A stretch of 12,697 nucleotides of DNA from Poronia punctata. Its lineage: Eukaryota > Ascomycota > Sordariomycetes > Xylariales > Xylariaceae. Below, in pieces: positions 1-8,890 of the stretch (position 1 is its first letter; each line of letters begins with the position of its first letter). The stretch is from contig MU401881.1 of the NCBI GenBank assembly GCA_022579005.1, positions 6,470-19,166 on the forward strand, written 5' to 3'. A program made the position numbers and the translations under genes. The notes under the pieces were generated by a model. The model saw only the letters and a program-made list of their open reading frames with translations, had not been told where the DNA came from and ran no database searches.

Positions 1-395
1 TTTTAAAGTTTTTTTTATAAATATAAATCGTTTTAACTAGTTAAATTAAAGTTTATAAAATATGTACAAGCTAATTAAAAGTATAATTAAAGTTTAATTA
101 AATTAAGTTAATAAAAGTAAAGCTATTTAAATTAAATAAGCATAGCTTTTATATAATATTTTAATACTTTAACTAAATGATTAGTAGTATAGCTTAAAAG
201 TATTAAAAACTAAGTAAAAACTACTTAGCTAATGTTTTTAATCTAGCAAAAAGCTGTTTTAAAAGCGCTTTACTTTAACTAAACGCTTTTTTTTTAATAA
301 AAGCCTTTTTTATTTTTTATAAAGTTTAATAAACATTAAAGCTAGTACGCTTTATAAAAATAGTTTATAAAATTTAAAATTACTTAAAACGCTAA
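1..395. other. AT-rich flank, no gene seen
   Basis: All reading frames are closed at short intervals by TAA and TAG, and no motif was recognised. It carries the same C/G-depleted composition as the rest of the window (only isolated TC or GA, for example near 28 and 179), so it is probably part of an older decayed element into which the LTR element at 401 inserted. A short inverted repeat (arms 261-267 and 284-290) is followed by a T run, but nothing suggests a function. Confidence 0.6.
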
Positions 396-400
396 GTTTA
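396..400. repeat. Target site duplication GTTTA, left copy
   Basis: The 5 bases directly before the 5' LTR are identical to the 5 bases directly after the 3' LTR (7769-7773). Five-base duplications are usual for Ty3/Gypsy and Ty1/Copia integrases. The match fixes both element ends and shows the two LTRs belong to one insertion. Confidence 0.85.
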
Positions 401-635
401 TATAACAAGGCACTTAGCTAAAAAACCTACTTATTAAGCTATTTGCATATAAACTATATACTAGCTAAAGCTATGCTAACTAATAGCTAAAGCTTTGCTA
501 GTTATACTTTTTTAATTTTTTTTAGCTAGTTTAGTTACTTACTTAGTTAACTAAATAAAAATTATTTAATATATTTAGTTTTTAAAATTACTTATAACAT
601 TATTTTATAACTACTTTATTGCTTAAACTTTTATA
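401..635 (+). repeat. 5' long terminal repeat
   Basis: The repeat runs from TATAACAAGG to CTTTTATA and pairs base for base, at a constant offset of 7133, with 7534-7768. By eye about 24 of 235 positions differ, mostly C/T or G/A. It keeps C at 406 and GC at 445-446 where the 3' copy has T and AT, but has T at 431, 434, 629 and 630 where the 3' copy has C. In a live element this would carry the promoter and the transcript start; no such site can be told apart now. Confidence 0.92.
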
Positions 636-870
636 TTTTTTTATTTTTTTATTTTTAAGTTATAATATAATATTTAGCAAAAAGATTTAAATTAAAAACT
701 AAGCATAGTTTATAACTGCTAAGCAAATAACTAGCAATAATATAAACAAGCTTAATAAACTTAATACTAAAAATAAGCAATAAAAACTAAAAAAACTAGC
801 TAATAGTTAAACTAAATTTATAAATAGCTAAAAATAAAAAAGTAATAATAAATATAATAAAAAAAGTAAA
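636..870 (+). other. Eroded 5' leader and primer-binding region
   Basis: Directly after the 5' LTR lies a run of T broken by only two A (636-656). A tRNA primer-binding site normally starts here with TGG, but none is visible and the mutation would have erased it. The run could equally derive from a C/T-rich leader. The rest is A-rich with closed frames; no gag start can be placed. Confidence 0.5.
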
Positions 871-938
871 AAACTTAATAGTAAACTAAAAAACTTAATA
901 GTAAACTAAAAAACTTAATAGTAAACTAAAAAACTTAA
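871..938 (+). repeat. 20-bp tandem repeat, 3.4 copies
   Basis: Three identical 20-base units (871-890, 891-910, 911-930; unit AAACTTAATAGTAAACTAAA) are followed by the first 8 bases of a fourth. The array lies in the leader or early gag of the chromovirus. Perfect identity stands out in an element whose LTRs differ at about 10% of sites. The unit is not a multiple of 3, although three units are. Confidence 0.9.
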
Positions 939-999
939 AATAAAATATGCTACTTATTAAAATAAATAATTAGCTAATAGCTAGTAACCTTTAAAAAAG

Positions 1000-2000
1000 T
1001 TAAAAAAATAAAAGCTATTTTTTAATTTTAAATTATTATTATATAATAGTTTATTTAATAAAAGCTTTTATTATAATAGTTTTTATAAAAGTTTAAAAAG
1101 CTAAAAAACAGTTTTTAAACTAAATTATTAATATAATAAATTAAAACTTATAATTGCTTTAGCTACTTACTAAGTAAAAAAAGCTATAATATAAAAATAA
1201 CGCTAAAGGTTTTATATATAACTATAAGCAGCTAAAATAAAATATTATTGTTATAAAAATTAAAAACTAAATTATAATTATAAAAAAAGCAACTAATAAA
1301 AGCTTAGCTATAAAAATTTAATATAAATTATAAAAGCTTTAATATAAGCTAAATTTAATATTTAAATAAATTAACGTTTTTATTAAAATATATTAAATTA
1401 TAATAATTTAAAAAATAAAGCTACTTTTAATAACTTTTAAAAGTTTATTTAGCAAAAAAACGTTAACTTAAAGCTATTTAAGCAAACTTTTTAAAAGTAA
1501 TTATATAAGCTTTAATAATAAAAAAATAAAAATTTAAAAGATTTTTTTTTATTAGCAAATATTAGTATAAAAGCTTAAAAGCGCTATATTACTAAAAAAT
1601 AATAGCTAACTAGCTTTTAACTATTAGTATAAGCTTTTAAAAAAGTTAAAAAAAAGTTTTAATAAAGCAGCATATATTATTTAATAATATAATAATAATA
1701 TATTATAAAGCTAAAAAGCAATAAAATATTTAGTATTATACTAGTAAAAAATATAAACTGCTATAAAAGCAAAAATATATTAAATGCTTATTAAAGTAAA
1801 AAAACTAGTAAATAACTTAAAAGCGCTTAAATAGTTTTAAAAAAACTAATAACTTATTTAAATAATAAATAAATTAAAATTAAAGCAAATTAGCATATAT
1901 TAGTAATAGCTTTATAAAGTACTATTGCTATAGTAAAAAAGCTATATAGCTAAGCTTTGCTTAAAAAATAAAACGTTAATATTAAACTACTAATTAAGCA
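1000..2000 (+). pseudogene. gag: gag remnant with CCHC zinc knuckle
   Basis: The identifiable part is a nucleocapsid-type zinc knuckle at 1920-1960. The codons TAC, TAT, TGC, TAT, AGT, AAA, AAA, then GC short of one base, then TAT, ATA, GCT, AAG, CTT, TGC have the spacing C-x2-C-x4-H-x4-C. Two Cys codons have become Tyr (TAC, TAT), the His has become Tyr (TAT), and the last Cys (TGC) survives. One base is missing in the A run 1935-1940, a frameshift between the third and fourth ligands. The knuckle normally binds genomic RNA in the particle. The capsid part upstream is assumed from position only; both outer limits are approximate and no start codon can be assigned. Confidence 0.7.
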
Positions 2001-2099
2001 AAGTTAAATTAAAGCTTATTAAATAGCTTAAAAGTAAAGTATAAAATATTTAAATAGCTTAATTAAACTTTAAAAATAAAAAGTTAAACGCTAAGCTAA

Positions 2100-2500
2100 A
2101 ATAAGTTAATATATTTAATTTACTTTAATATAGTTTTATAAAGCGTTTAGCATTATAAAACTATTTTATATAATAGCTATAGTTTTTTTAAATAGTAAAT
2201 AAAAGCTAAAAAAGTTATTATAAATATAAATATAAAAGTATAAGTTAATATTATATATAAAAACTTTAAAATAAAATACTTATAAAAAATAAATATTTTA
2301 TTATTTTTATTAATAAAACTAAATAAAAAGCTAATAAAGTATTAAGCAGCTTATATAGCTAGTTTTTAAATAATTAACACTTAAAAGGTTAAAAAAACTT
2401 TTAAGCAAGTATTTTATATAATATATAAAAAGTAAAAAGTATTAAAGCTTTTAATATTATAGCTAAAAATAAATTAGTTAAATATATTATTAAATATAGT
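2100..2500 (+). pseudogene. Candidate retroviral-type aspartic protease remnant
   Basis: At 2173-2199 frame 1 reads I-A-I-V-F-L-N-S-K, which fits a decayed active-site loop (hydrophobics, then D-[ST]-G) with Asp to Asn at 2191-2193 and Gly to Lys at 2197-2199. It lies about 77 codons after the zinc knuckle and about 185 codons before reverse transcriptase, the usual place of protease in Ty3/Gypsy. The residue after the triplet is a stop rather than the usual Ala, and I did not find the second protease hallmark (I-L-G-x-x-W-L). The call rests on one short motif and on position. Confidence 0.45.
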
Positions 2501-2753
2501 TTTTATTTTATAGTTTTATAGCAAATCTTAAAAAATAAACTTTAAAAAGTTTACTAAAAATATAATTAGTAGTTAAGCAGCATATATTATTAATTTAATA
2601 AATATAAGTATTAGTTTTAAAAAAAGTTGCTATTTTTTAAAATTAATAATAAGCTTAGCACTAAAAATAAAATTAATTTATTTAAATATTTTAAAGCGTT
2701 TTAATATATATACTTTAAGCTATTAGCAAAAACGTTATTAGTACTAAAAAAAG

Positions 2754-3420
2754 CATAATATATAATAAACTTAGTAAAAAAAGTATAAGTACTATTTAGT
2801 TTAATTTATTTTATTATAAAAGCTTAATAATAAATATTTAAAAAGTATTTTAAAAAAAACTTATAAGTAAGCTATATATAGTACTTAAAAGCAAATATAA
2901 AAGCTTTTATTTTATTTATATTAAAAAAAAAACTATAAAGCTTTATATTAATTATAAAAGCTTAAACAAGGTAATTATAAAAAATAAGTATTTTTTACTT
3001 TTTATATTAAAAGTAATAAATAAGCTAAAGTTAGTAAAGATTTTTTTAAAGCTAAACTTTAAAAATATTTATTATTATATTTAAATTAAATATAGTAATA
3101 AATAAAAAACTACTTTTTAAATAAAGTATAAATATTTTAAGTATATAGTTATATTTTTTAAACTAATTAATACTTTTATAATCTTTTAAGCTTATATATA
3201 TAAAGTATTAGCTAAGCTAGTAAATTATATTTATTAAGTTTATTTAAATAATATTATAGTTTAAAAAAAAAGCATTTTTAGTTAGTTTATAAGCAATTAG
3301 CAAAGTATTAATTATTTATAAAGCTATTAAAATATAAGTTTTTTATAATTAAAATAAAGTTTTTAAAGTTTATTATTATAATTAAAAAAATAAAAATAAA
3401 TCTTTAAAAGTTATTGCTAT
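2754..3420 (+). pseudogene. pol: Ty3/Gypsy reverse transcriptase, RIP-type decay
   Basis: Frame 1 is readable from about 2881 to 3262. It shows INYKSLNKV at 2947-2973 (family VDYRxLN), then a decayed YPLPLI. KLN at 3049-3057 stands for K-L-D of catalytic block A (Asp to Asn, AAC). At 3097-3117 the frame reads NK*KTTF for DEWKTAF, and at 3151-3165 IFFKL for MPFGL. The catalytic box is YLNN at 3241-3252 for YLDD, both Asp lost. Spacing from VDYR to YLDD is about 99 residues, normal for the family. After the A run 3263-3271 the reading moves to frame 3: a conserved His at 3273, then KYKF for KCEF near 3330 and FLKF for FLGF at 3360-3371. The N-terminal end (about 2754-2880) fits the region before the fingers but is less certain. 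Confidence 0.93.
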
Positions 3421-3463
3421 TTAAAAGTAAAAAGTACTAACTTTAATATATAATATATAAATA

Positions 3464-4033
3464 TTTTTAAAGTTTATAAACTTTTATAAAATGTTTATAG
3501 CTAAGTATATAAATATTACTATGCTAATTATAGCAATTTTAAAAAGTTATACTTTACTAAGCTATATTTTTAAATAAACTTTAAAAATAAATTAAATATT
3601 TAAAAATATAAAAAAAGCTTTTATATTAATAGCTACTTTTTACTACTAAAATAGTTATTTAAATATTAAAATAAAAATAAATATATTAATAAAAGTAATA
3701 TTAAAAATATTATTATAGCTTTATAAAAAAACATTAAAACTAATTACTTATTAATTATAAAAGCTAATAAATATAAAAACTAAATAGGTAATAAGTTAAT
3801 AAAAGCTTTTAATAATTATAAAAAGCTATAAATATTAGCAGCAATACTTTAAAAAAATAAATAAAACTTTTATAATATAAATAAATTATATAGCTTTAAA
3901 AAACATAGTTAACTTATTAATATAAACCTTTTAAAAATAGCTTACTTATTAAGTATATAAGTTAGCATAGTTTAATTTTAATATAAAATATTAATTAAGT
4001 ATATTAAATCTAGCAAATAAACTATTAAAAAAG
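3464..4033 (+). pseudogene. pol: RT connection and RNase H remnant
   Basis: Frame 2 stays readable throughout. It opens with FLKFINFYKMFI at 3464-3499, matching the FLGxxNFYRRFI connection motif that follows reverse transcriptase. The first RNase H acidic site, TDAS in the family, reads I-N-I-L at 3677-3688 (Asp to Asn). Further on come KLLIII for ELLAIV, a Trp turned stop followed by Q-Q-Y-F for W-R-H-Y-L, and I-N-Y for T-D-H. The domain ends with FNFNIKY near 3970, then A-N-K-L-L-K-K at 4013-4033 for the ADALSRR end motif. In a live element it removes the RNA strand during reverse transcription. All three recognisable acidic positions are gone. Confidence 0.9.
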
Positions 4034-4683
4034 CTAAATTATATAATTAAAACAATTTAATATAAAAATATAATACTAATAGTAAAAAAAGCTTTAACTA
4101 GTTAGCAAGCTACTATAAGCAATATAGTAGTTATTAATAAAAACTTTATTTTTTTAAAAAAAAAGTAAAACATTAGCTTATATTATTAAAGCAGCTTAAA
4201 AAACTTTATTAAACTTATATTTATTAGCTTATTTAATAATAAAAGTATAAATTATAAATTTATAAGCTTATAAAGTACTAAACCTTTATTATATAATTAT
4301 AAATAACTTTTTAAAAGCAAAAAAGTAAAAAGTACTAATATATATGCTTAACTTATATATTATATACTATATAAATAATAATAGTAACTTATTTAGTAAA
4401 AGCTACTATTAAAAGTATAAAAACTACTTTTTTTTAAAAAAAAGCTAAAATTATTACTTATAACTAATATATTTTATATGCTAAAGCTAAAAAATTAGCT
4501 TAAAGTAAAATAGCTTTTAAACTAGCAGCTTTAATATAGTTTTATAAAATAGTTTATAAACTATAAGCTAAAAACTTTATTTTTATAAAGCTTATAAAAA
4601 TTATATACTATAAAGCTAAAACTTATAAAAAATATTATATTAATAATAAAAATATATTATACTTTAAAAAGTAGCTAGTAATT
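4034..4683 (+). pseudogene. pol: pol linker between RNase H and integrase
   Basis: About 650 bases separate the RNase H end motif from the first integrase zinc ligand. No domain motif was recognised here. Ty3/Gypsy polyproteins carry a poorly conserved tether and the start of the integrase N-terminal domain at this point; this one would be about 215 codons, on the long side. The stretch has the same decay and no sign of a foreign insertion. Confidence 0.5.
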
Positions 4684-5390
4684 TTAGCTTAAAAAGCTTT
4701 AATAAAGCAACTAATATATTAGCACTATAATAACTTAAAAGCTAAGTATAAAAAAAAATTTATTAAATTATTATAGTATAAGTTTTATTAAAAAAGCTTA
4801 AAGCAAAACGTTTAAAAATATGTTGCTAGCTATATATAATATAAAAAAGCTTAAAAGCTAAAGTATAAACTTTATAAAATATTTTAGTTATTATTTTTAT
4901 TAAAGCAGTTTTTTTAAAAAGTTAGCTTAGATTTTATTATAAAACTATTTTTATATATAAAAGCAAATAATAATATTTATAATATAATTTTAATTATTAT
5001 AAATTAGTTTATAAAAATAATATTATTTATTTTTATATAAAAAACGCTTAACGCTGCTAAGCTTATAGTAATTATATATTATAAAGTAAATTACTAGTAT
5101 AAACTTTTTAAAAAAAATATAAGTAATAAAAATAAACTTATTATAAGTAAATTTTAAAAATAATTTTATAAAGTATAAAAAATATATTAATAGCTATTTA
5201 TTATATAGTACTTTTAAATTAATAGCTTAATAAAATAAATATATTAAACTTTAAAAAAATATTTTTATACTTTTTATAGTAGTAAGCTAAATAGCTAAGT
5301 TAAAATATTAGCAAATGCTAAGTTTATATATAATAATAGCTAATATATTATAATAAGCTATTTACTATTTAAAGTATTATATAAATACTA
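4684..5390 (+). pseudogene. pol: Ty3/Gypsy integrase (zinc domain and catalytic core) remnant
   Basis: Frame 1 gives the H-H-C-C zinc domain: His CAC at 4723-4725, second His decayed to Tyr (TAT 4747-4749), FY* for the F-Y-W-P block near 4783-4791, then YVASY at 4819-4833 with C-x2-C now Y-x2-Y (4831 and 4840). The catalytic core opens with SLDFI at 4924-4938, whose GAT Asp (4930-4932) is one of the few surviving GA codons; KTLNAAKL at about 5042-5065 follows at the family spacing. The second catalytic region (about 5137-5166, LIISK with F at the end, family xIISDRGxQF) is poor. A remnant resembling TDxQTERxN lies at about 5214-5240 in frame 3, then frame 1 returns with NAKFIYNNS at 5314-5340 (family AEFxYNNS) and a decayed SPF-V-LYG. 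The enzyme would insert the DNA copy; the GTTTA duplication is its footprint. Confidence 0.88.
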
Positions 5391-5611
5391 CTTAAAAAAT
5401 ATTAAATATATATTAAAATAGCTTTAATTTAATATTTAAAAAGTAAAAAAAAAGCTATAATAAATAAAAGCTATACGCTATATAGTTTATAAACATTAAA
5501 AATAAGCAATTAAGTTAATATAAAAGCATTATAATAAATATTATATATTAAAAAGGTTTTAAGTAAATAAAATAATAAACTTATTAATAATATATGTTAA
5601 ATTTAAATATA

Positions 5612-5760
5612 AAAAAGCTAGCTTTTATATATATTTAAATTAAAGTTTTTAAAAAAGTAAAAACTTAAGCATACTAAATTAAATTATTTAAAATTTATTT
5701 TTAAGTTTATAATATATTTTTTATATTATTACTTAAATTATAAATAAACTAGCTTTAAAA
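5612..5760 (+). pseudogene. pol: Integrase C-terminal (GPY/F-type) domain remnant
   Basis: Frame 2 reads KKLAFIYI at 5612-5635, where the family has K-L-x-P-x-Y-x-G-P-F, and then AY*IKLF at 5669-5689 for AYRxKLP. The end of the domain, 5705-5737, reads VYNIFFILLLK, matching the V-H-x-V-F-H-V-S-L-L motif with both His lost. This beta-rich domain follows the catalytic core in chromoviruses and binds DNA. The 220 bases between the core and this domain are too decayed to follow. Confidence 0.8.
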
Positions 5761-5799
5761 TAATAGTTAAATAGTATTGCTTAAGTTAAAAAATAAATA

Positions 5800-5960
5800 A
5801 AAAAATAAGCAATAAAAAATATTATTTAGTATTAAAATAATTAAAGTAAATAAAAATACTTAGTAAAATAAAAAAGCTAGCTAGTAAAATATAATATTTA
5901 AAAGCTAGCTAAATATTTAATAAATATAAGCTATTTACTTAACTAATATAAAAAAAAAGT
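5800..5960 (+). pseudogene. pol: Chromodomain remnant at the pol C-terminus
   Basis: Frame 1 at 5857-5910 reads YLVK*KS* and then, after L-V-K-Y, N-I-*-K-L-A. This reproduces the chromodomain core Y-L-V-K-W-K-G-W/Y, E-x-N-T-W-E-P, with Trp codons turned to TAA or TAG and Thr to Ile. A weak first strand (V-x-x-I-L-like) lies just upstream in another frame, near 5828-5850. It lies about 40 codons after the integrase C-terminal domain, as in chromoviruses such as MAGGY. Chromodomains of such elements bind methylated histone H3 and steer integration into heterochromatin, which fits finding the element inside an AT-rich decayed block. No pol stop codon can be distinguished from the introduced stops. 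Confidence 0.85.
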
Positions 5961-7115
5961 TAAAAAAGTTTATACTAAGTAAAATAATAAATAAAGTAAT
6001 TATATTAGCATATAAGCACTAAAGTTATAAAGTATATAACTTAGTTAATAAAAAAATAGTAAGCTATTATTAAGTAAGCTAAGCTAAGCTATAATATTTT
6101 AAAAACTAAAAACTTATACTTTAATAAATTTATTATAACTAAAGCATATTTAAACTACTAATAAAAAAAGTATTATTATTAAATAAAAAGTTAGTAAGTA
6201 AAAGCTAAAAAGTAGTTAAAAAAATAAATAATATATTATACTATTAAAATAGCTATAGTTAAAAATAAGCAGCGCAGTTTAATAAGTATTGTAAATAAAG
6301 CTAGCAATAGTAATAAAAACTATATTATAAGCAAAAATCTTTTAATAAGCTTTGCTAATTTTAAAAAGCGTTTTAATACTTTTATTTTTATAAATCCTTT
6401 TAAAGTCTAGCTTTTTATTAGCAGCTTTTAAAATAAGCATGCGTAATTAGCATAAGTAAGCATTTAAGTTGCTTAAAAAGCTATTTTAATAGTTTAAAAA
6501 AAAACATATTAAGCTTTATATAAAATATTATTAAAATTATTAAGTAAAAGCTTTTTTTTACTAATATAAAACTGTTAAATATTAGTAACTATACTAGCAA
6601 GTAAGTAGTAAAAATATAAACTATAAAAAAAGTAATAATAATAGTTAATAAGCAATAAATAAAAACTAATTTTTAGTAAATAGTAGTATAGCGTTTTTTA
6701 TTATTAATATAACTAGCTTTTTTTTAAAAAGCAACTATATATTAAAAAGCTAAGCTTACTTTAAATAAATAAAATATATACTAACTTATAGCTATAAAAG
6801 TGTTTTTTAGCAAAGTAGCATTTTTTTGCTTATTTTTATTATTTTTATTTTTAGCTTTAATAATAATAGCTTAATAAGTTTGCTAAACTATAAAAGTTTT
6901 AGTATAAAAGCAAGTAGTAAAATATATAATATTTTAAGCTATACTAAATAAAGTAAAAAGTATTAAAAAAATTAATATTTAAAAGAATTAATAAGTAAAG
7001 AAATAGCAAACGTATAGCATAATAGCTATAATAGTTATACTTATAAAAAGCATAATTAACGTTGTTAAAGTAGCAAAAATAATAAATATAAAAATTTAAA
7101 TATATATTAAAAACG

Positions 7116-7146
7116 CAATGCTAGCAAAGCTTTTTACTAAGCATTG
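7116..7146. repeat. Short inverted repeat CAATGCT / AGCATTG
   Basis: Perfect 7-base arms at 7116-7122 and 7140-7146 surround 17 bases. It lies in the unexplained 3' region of the chromovirus. The arms keep TG and CA steps that are rare elsewhere. It may be chance. Confidence 0.4.
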
Positions 7147-7379
7147 TTATAATTTTTAGCTTATTATTATTAAGCTAAATAAGATTATAGTTAAAATTTA
7201 AAGTTTTATAGTTTAAAAATAACTAACTTAGTTTAGCATTAAAAATATACTAGTATATAAACTTAAAATAAAAAAGCTTTAAAAGCAGCATAATAATAGT
7301 TGCTTAATAAAAAGCTTAATAAAATAGTAATGCTAAAAAAAGCAAATGCTAAAAATAATGTTATAAAATTAAAAAAACG

Positions 7380-7426
7380 TGCAAGCTAGAATATAAGCTA
7401 ATAAGTTAATAAAAAAATAGCTTGCA
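7380..7426. repeat. 9-bp perfect inverted repeat TGCAAGCTA / TAGCTTGCA
   Basis: The arms at 7380-7388 and 7418-7426 are exact reverse complements around a 29-base centre, about 107 bases upstream of the 3' LTR. In sequence this biased, a 9-base match holding four G/C is uncommon but not decisive. It could be an RNA hairpin of the retroelement 3' end or the ends of a very small insertion. Confidence 0.5.
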
Positions 7427-7520
7427 AAATATAATAAAGTAATTTAATTAAAAAAATAAAAAAGTATGCTAATTAGCAAATATACTTATAAATACTAAAA
7501 TTACTAAAAACTAGCAACCT

Positions 7521-7533
7521 AAAAAAAAAGCAG
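7521..7533 (+). promoter_or_regulatory. Polypurine tract before the 3' LTR
   Basis: A run of nine A and one G (7521-7530), then CAG, abuts the 3' LTR. Retrotransposons prime plus-strand DNA from a purine run at this place, and its position supports the + orientation shown by pol. Some of the A were probably G before mutation. Confidence 0.65.
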
Positions 7534-7768
7534 TATAATAAGGCACTTAGCTAAAAAACCTACCTACTAAGCTATTTATATATAAACTATATACTAGCTA
7601 AAGCTATGCTAAATAATAGCTAAAGCTTAGCTAGTTATACTTTTTTTAATCCTTTTAGCTAGTTTAGTTATTTACTTAGTTAACTAAATAAAAGTTATTT
7701 AATATACTTAGTTTTAAAAATTAATAGCAACATTACTTTATAACTACCTTATTGCTTAAACCCTTATA
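7534..7768 (+). repeat. 3' long terminal repeat
   Basis: A 235-bp copy of 401-635 that starts TATAATAAGG and ends CCCTTATA. It keeps more C than the 5' copy, for example at 7564, 7567 and 7762-7763, and CC near 7672. The two copies therefore mutated separately after insertion, though with the same base preference. Confidence 0.92.
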
Positions 7769-7773
7769 GTTTA
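7769..7773. repeat. Target site duplication GTTTA, right copy
   Basis: It matches 396-400 exactly and ends the chromovirus insertion. Confidence 0.85.
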
Positions 7774-8878
7774 ATAATAATATATAAATATAATAATATA
7801 TTATTTATAAGCGTTTTAAGCTATTTATATAAAAAATAGTTAATAGTTTTTATATATTATAATAGGTTAATAGTAATAGTGCACTTATTAATATAGTTTA
7901 TTTAAAGTTTATTTTTTAGCTAATAAAAAAGGAAAAAAAATATAATAAGTTTTAAGCGTACTCCTTATATGCTTATATAGCTATTTAGCTACTTTATTTT
8001 AAGCTAAGCATTGCTAAGCGTTGCTTATAAACTAAAGTAATAGCTAACGTGCTAATATAATAACCTTAAGCTTTTAGCTTATAATATAAAGTTTAGGTTT
8101 TTTTAAAAACGCTTATTTTTTAGCATAAAAAGCAATTAAGCCTAGCAATACTTTTAAATAAAAAAGCAATATGCTTAGTTAAATTATATAAATTTAAAAA
8201 AAGCTACTTTATAGGTTTATTATTTTTAGTTATAAAAAGGCCTTTATTATTAAACTTTTTTATGCTTGCTTTTTCTTTTATATAAAAACTATAATTTGCA
8301 AGTAAGTATTCTTTTTTATTAATTTTATATATATATTATAAGTAAAGTAATATGTTTAGCTATATATTATATTAAATATATATAAACACTAATTTATATA
8401 CAATAATTATATAACTTAGCTTTATCTAAGCGTTGCTTATATACTAGTAGTAAGCTAATTTTTAAATAGTAACTATTTTACTTTATTTATTTTAATTTAT
8501 TTATAAGCTTTTTACGCGCTTTTTTTATAATAGCTAATTTTAATAACGCTTAAAGGTTTTTTATGCTTTTAGATAATTTAAAAATGCTATTATAAGTAAT
8601 ATAACTTTAAAAACAAAACCTTATATATAAGCTGCTTGCTAAGTAGCTAAAAAATGCTTATAAGCGCTTTTATAAACGTTGTGTTTTTATATTATTAAAG
8701 CTAATATTTATTATTTTTGCGTTAATCTTATTTATAAGTACTTTATATTTTTTATAACGCTTATATACTAATTATTAAAAAAAGCAATACGCTTTATTAT
8801 AATAATTATGCTAAAATATTTAAAACTTATAACAATATAAGTAGCTATTTTTTATTATATTTTGTGCGCATTGTTTAA

Positions 8879-8890
8879 TTAACGCGTTAA
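8879..8890. repeat. 12-bp perfect palindrome TTAACGCGTTAA
   Basis: An exact self-complementary 12-mer with a CGCG centre in the unidentified T-rich block. It may be chance or a protein-binding site of the lost element. Confidence 0.4.

Larger units (their letters stand above)
5961..7520. other. Unexplained 3' region of the chromovirus
   Basis: About 1.5 kb lies between the chromodomain and the purine run before the 3' LTR, more than a usual 3' untranslated region. I found no protein motif on either strand. Segments near 6275-6480 and 6980-7150 carry somewhat more C, G and CG than the pol region. Two clean inverted repeats (7116-7146 and 7380-7426) lie in its 3' half. It may be a long 3' untranslated region, an extra ORF decayed beyond recognition, or a nested older insertion. 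Confidence 0.5.
401..7768 (+). mobile_element. Ty3/Gypsy chromovirus LTR retrotransposon, complete but inactivated
   Basis: This is a 7368-bp element with two 235-bp LTRs in direct orientation and a perfect 5-bp target duplication. The + strand is A-rich, as is common in retrotransposon sense strands, and a purine run precedes the 3' LTR. Decayed protein motifs appear in the order zinc knuckle, protease (tentative), reverse transcriptase, RNase H, integrase, chromodomain. RNase H before integrase defines Ty3/Gypsy, and the terminal chromodomain places it among chromoviruses. Stop codons (TAA/TAG where the family has Trp, Gln or Arg) occur throughout and several frame changes are needed to follow pol, so it cannot encode protein. 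Almost all differences from family motifs are C-to-T or G-to-A. The LTRs presumably began TG and ended CA; both ends now read TATA. Confidence 0.93.

Noticed and set aside
261..300. Stem (AAAAGCG / CGCTTTT) followed by a T run, resembling an intrinsic terminator.
   Set aside because: There is no upstream gene, the context is eukaryotic repeat DNA, and T runs are everywhere in this window.
8014..8445. Repeated word TAAGCGTTGCTTATA near 8014 and 8427, as a possible LTR pair or tandem duplication.
   Set aside because: The match is about 15-17 bases and the surrounding sequences do not align.
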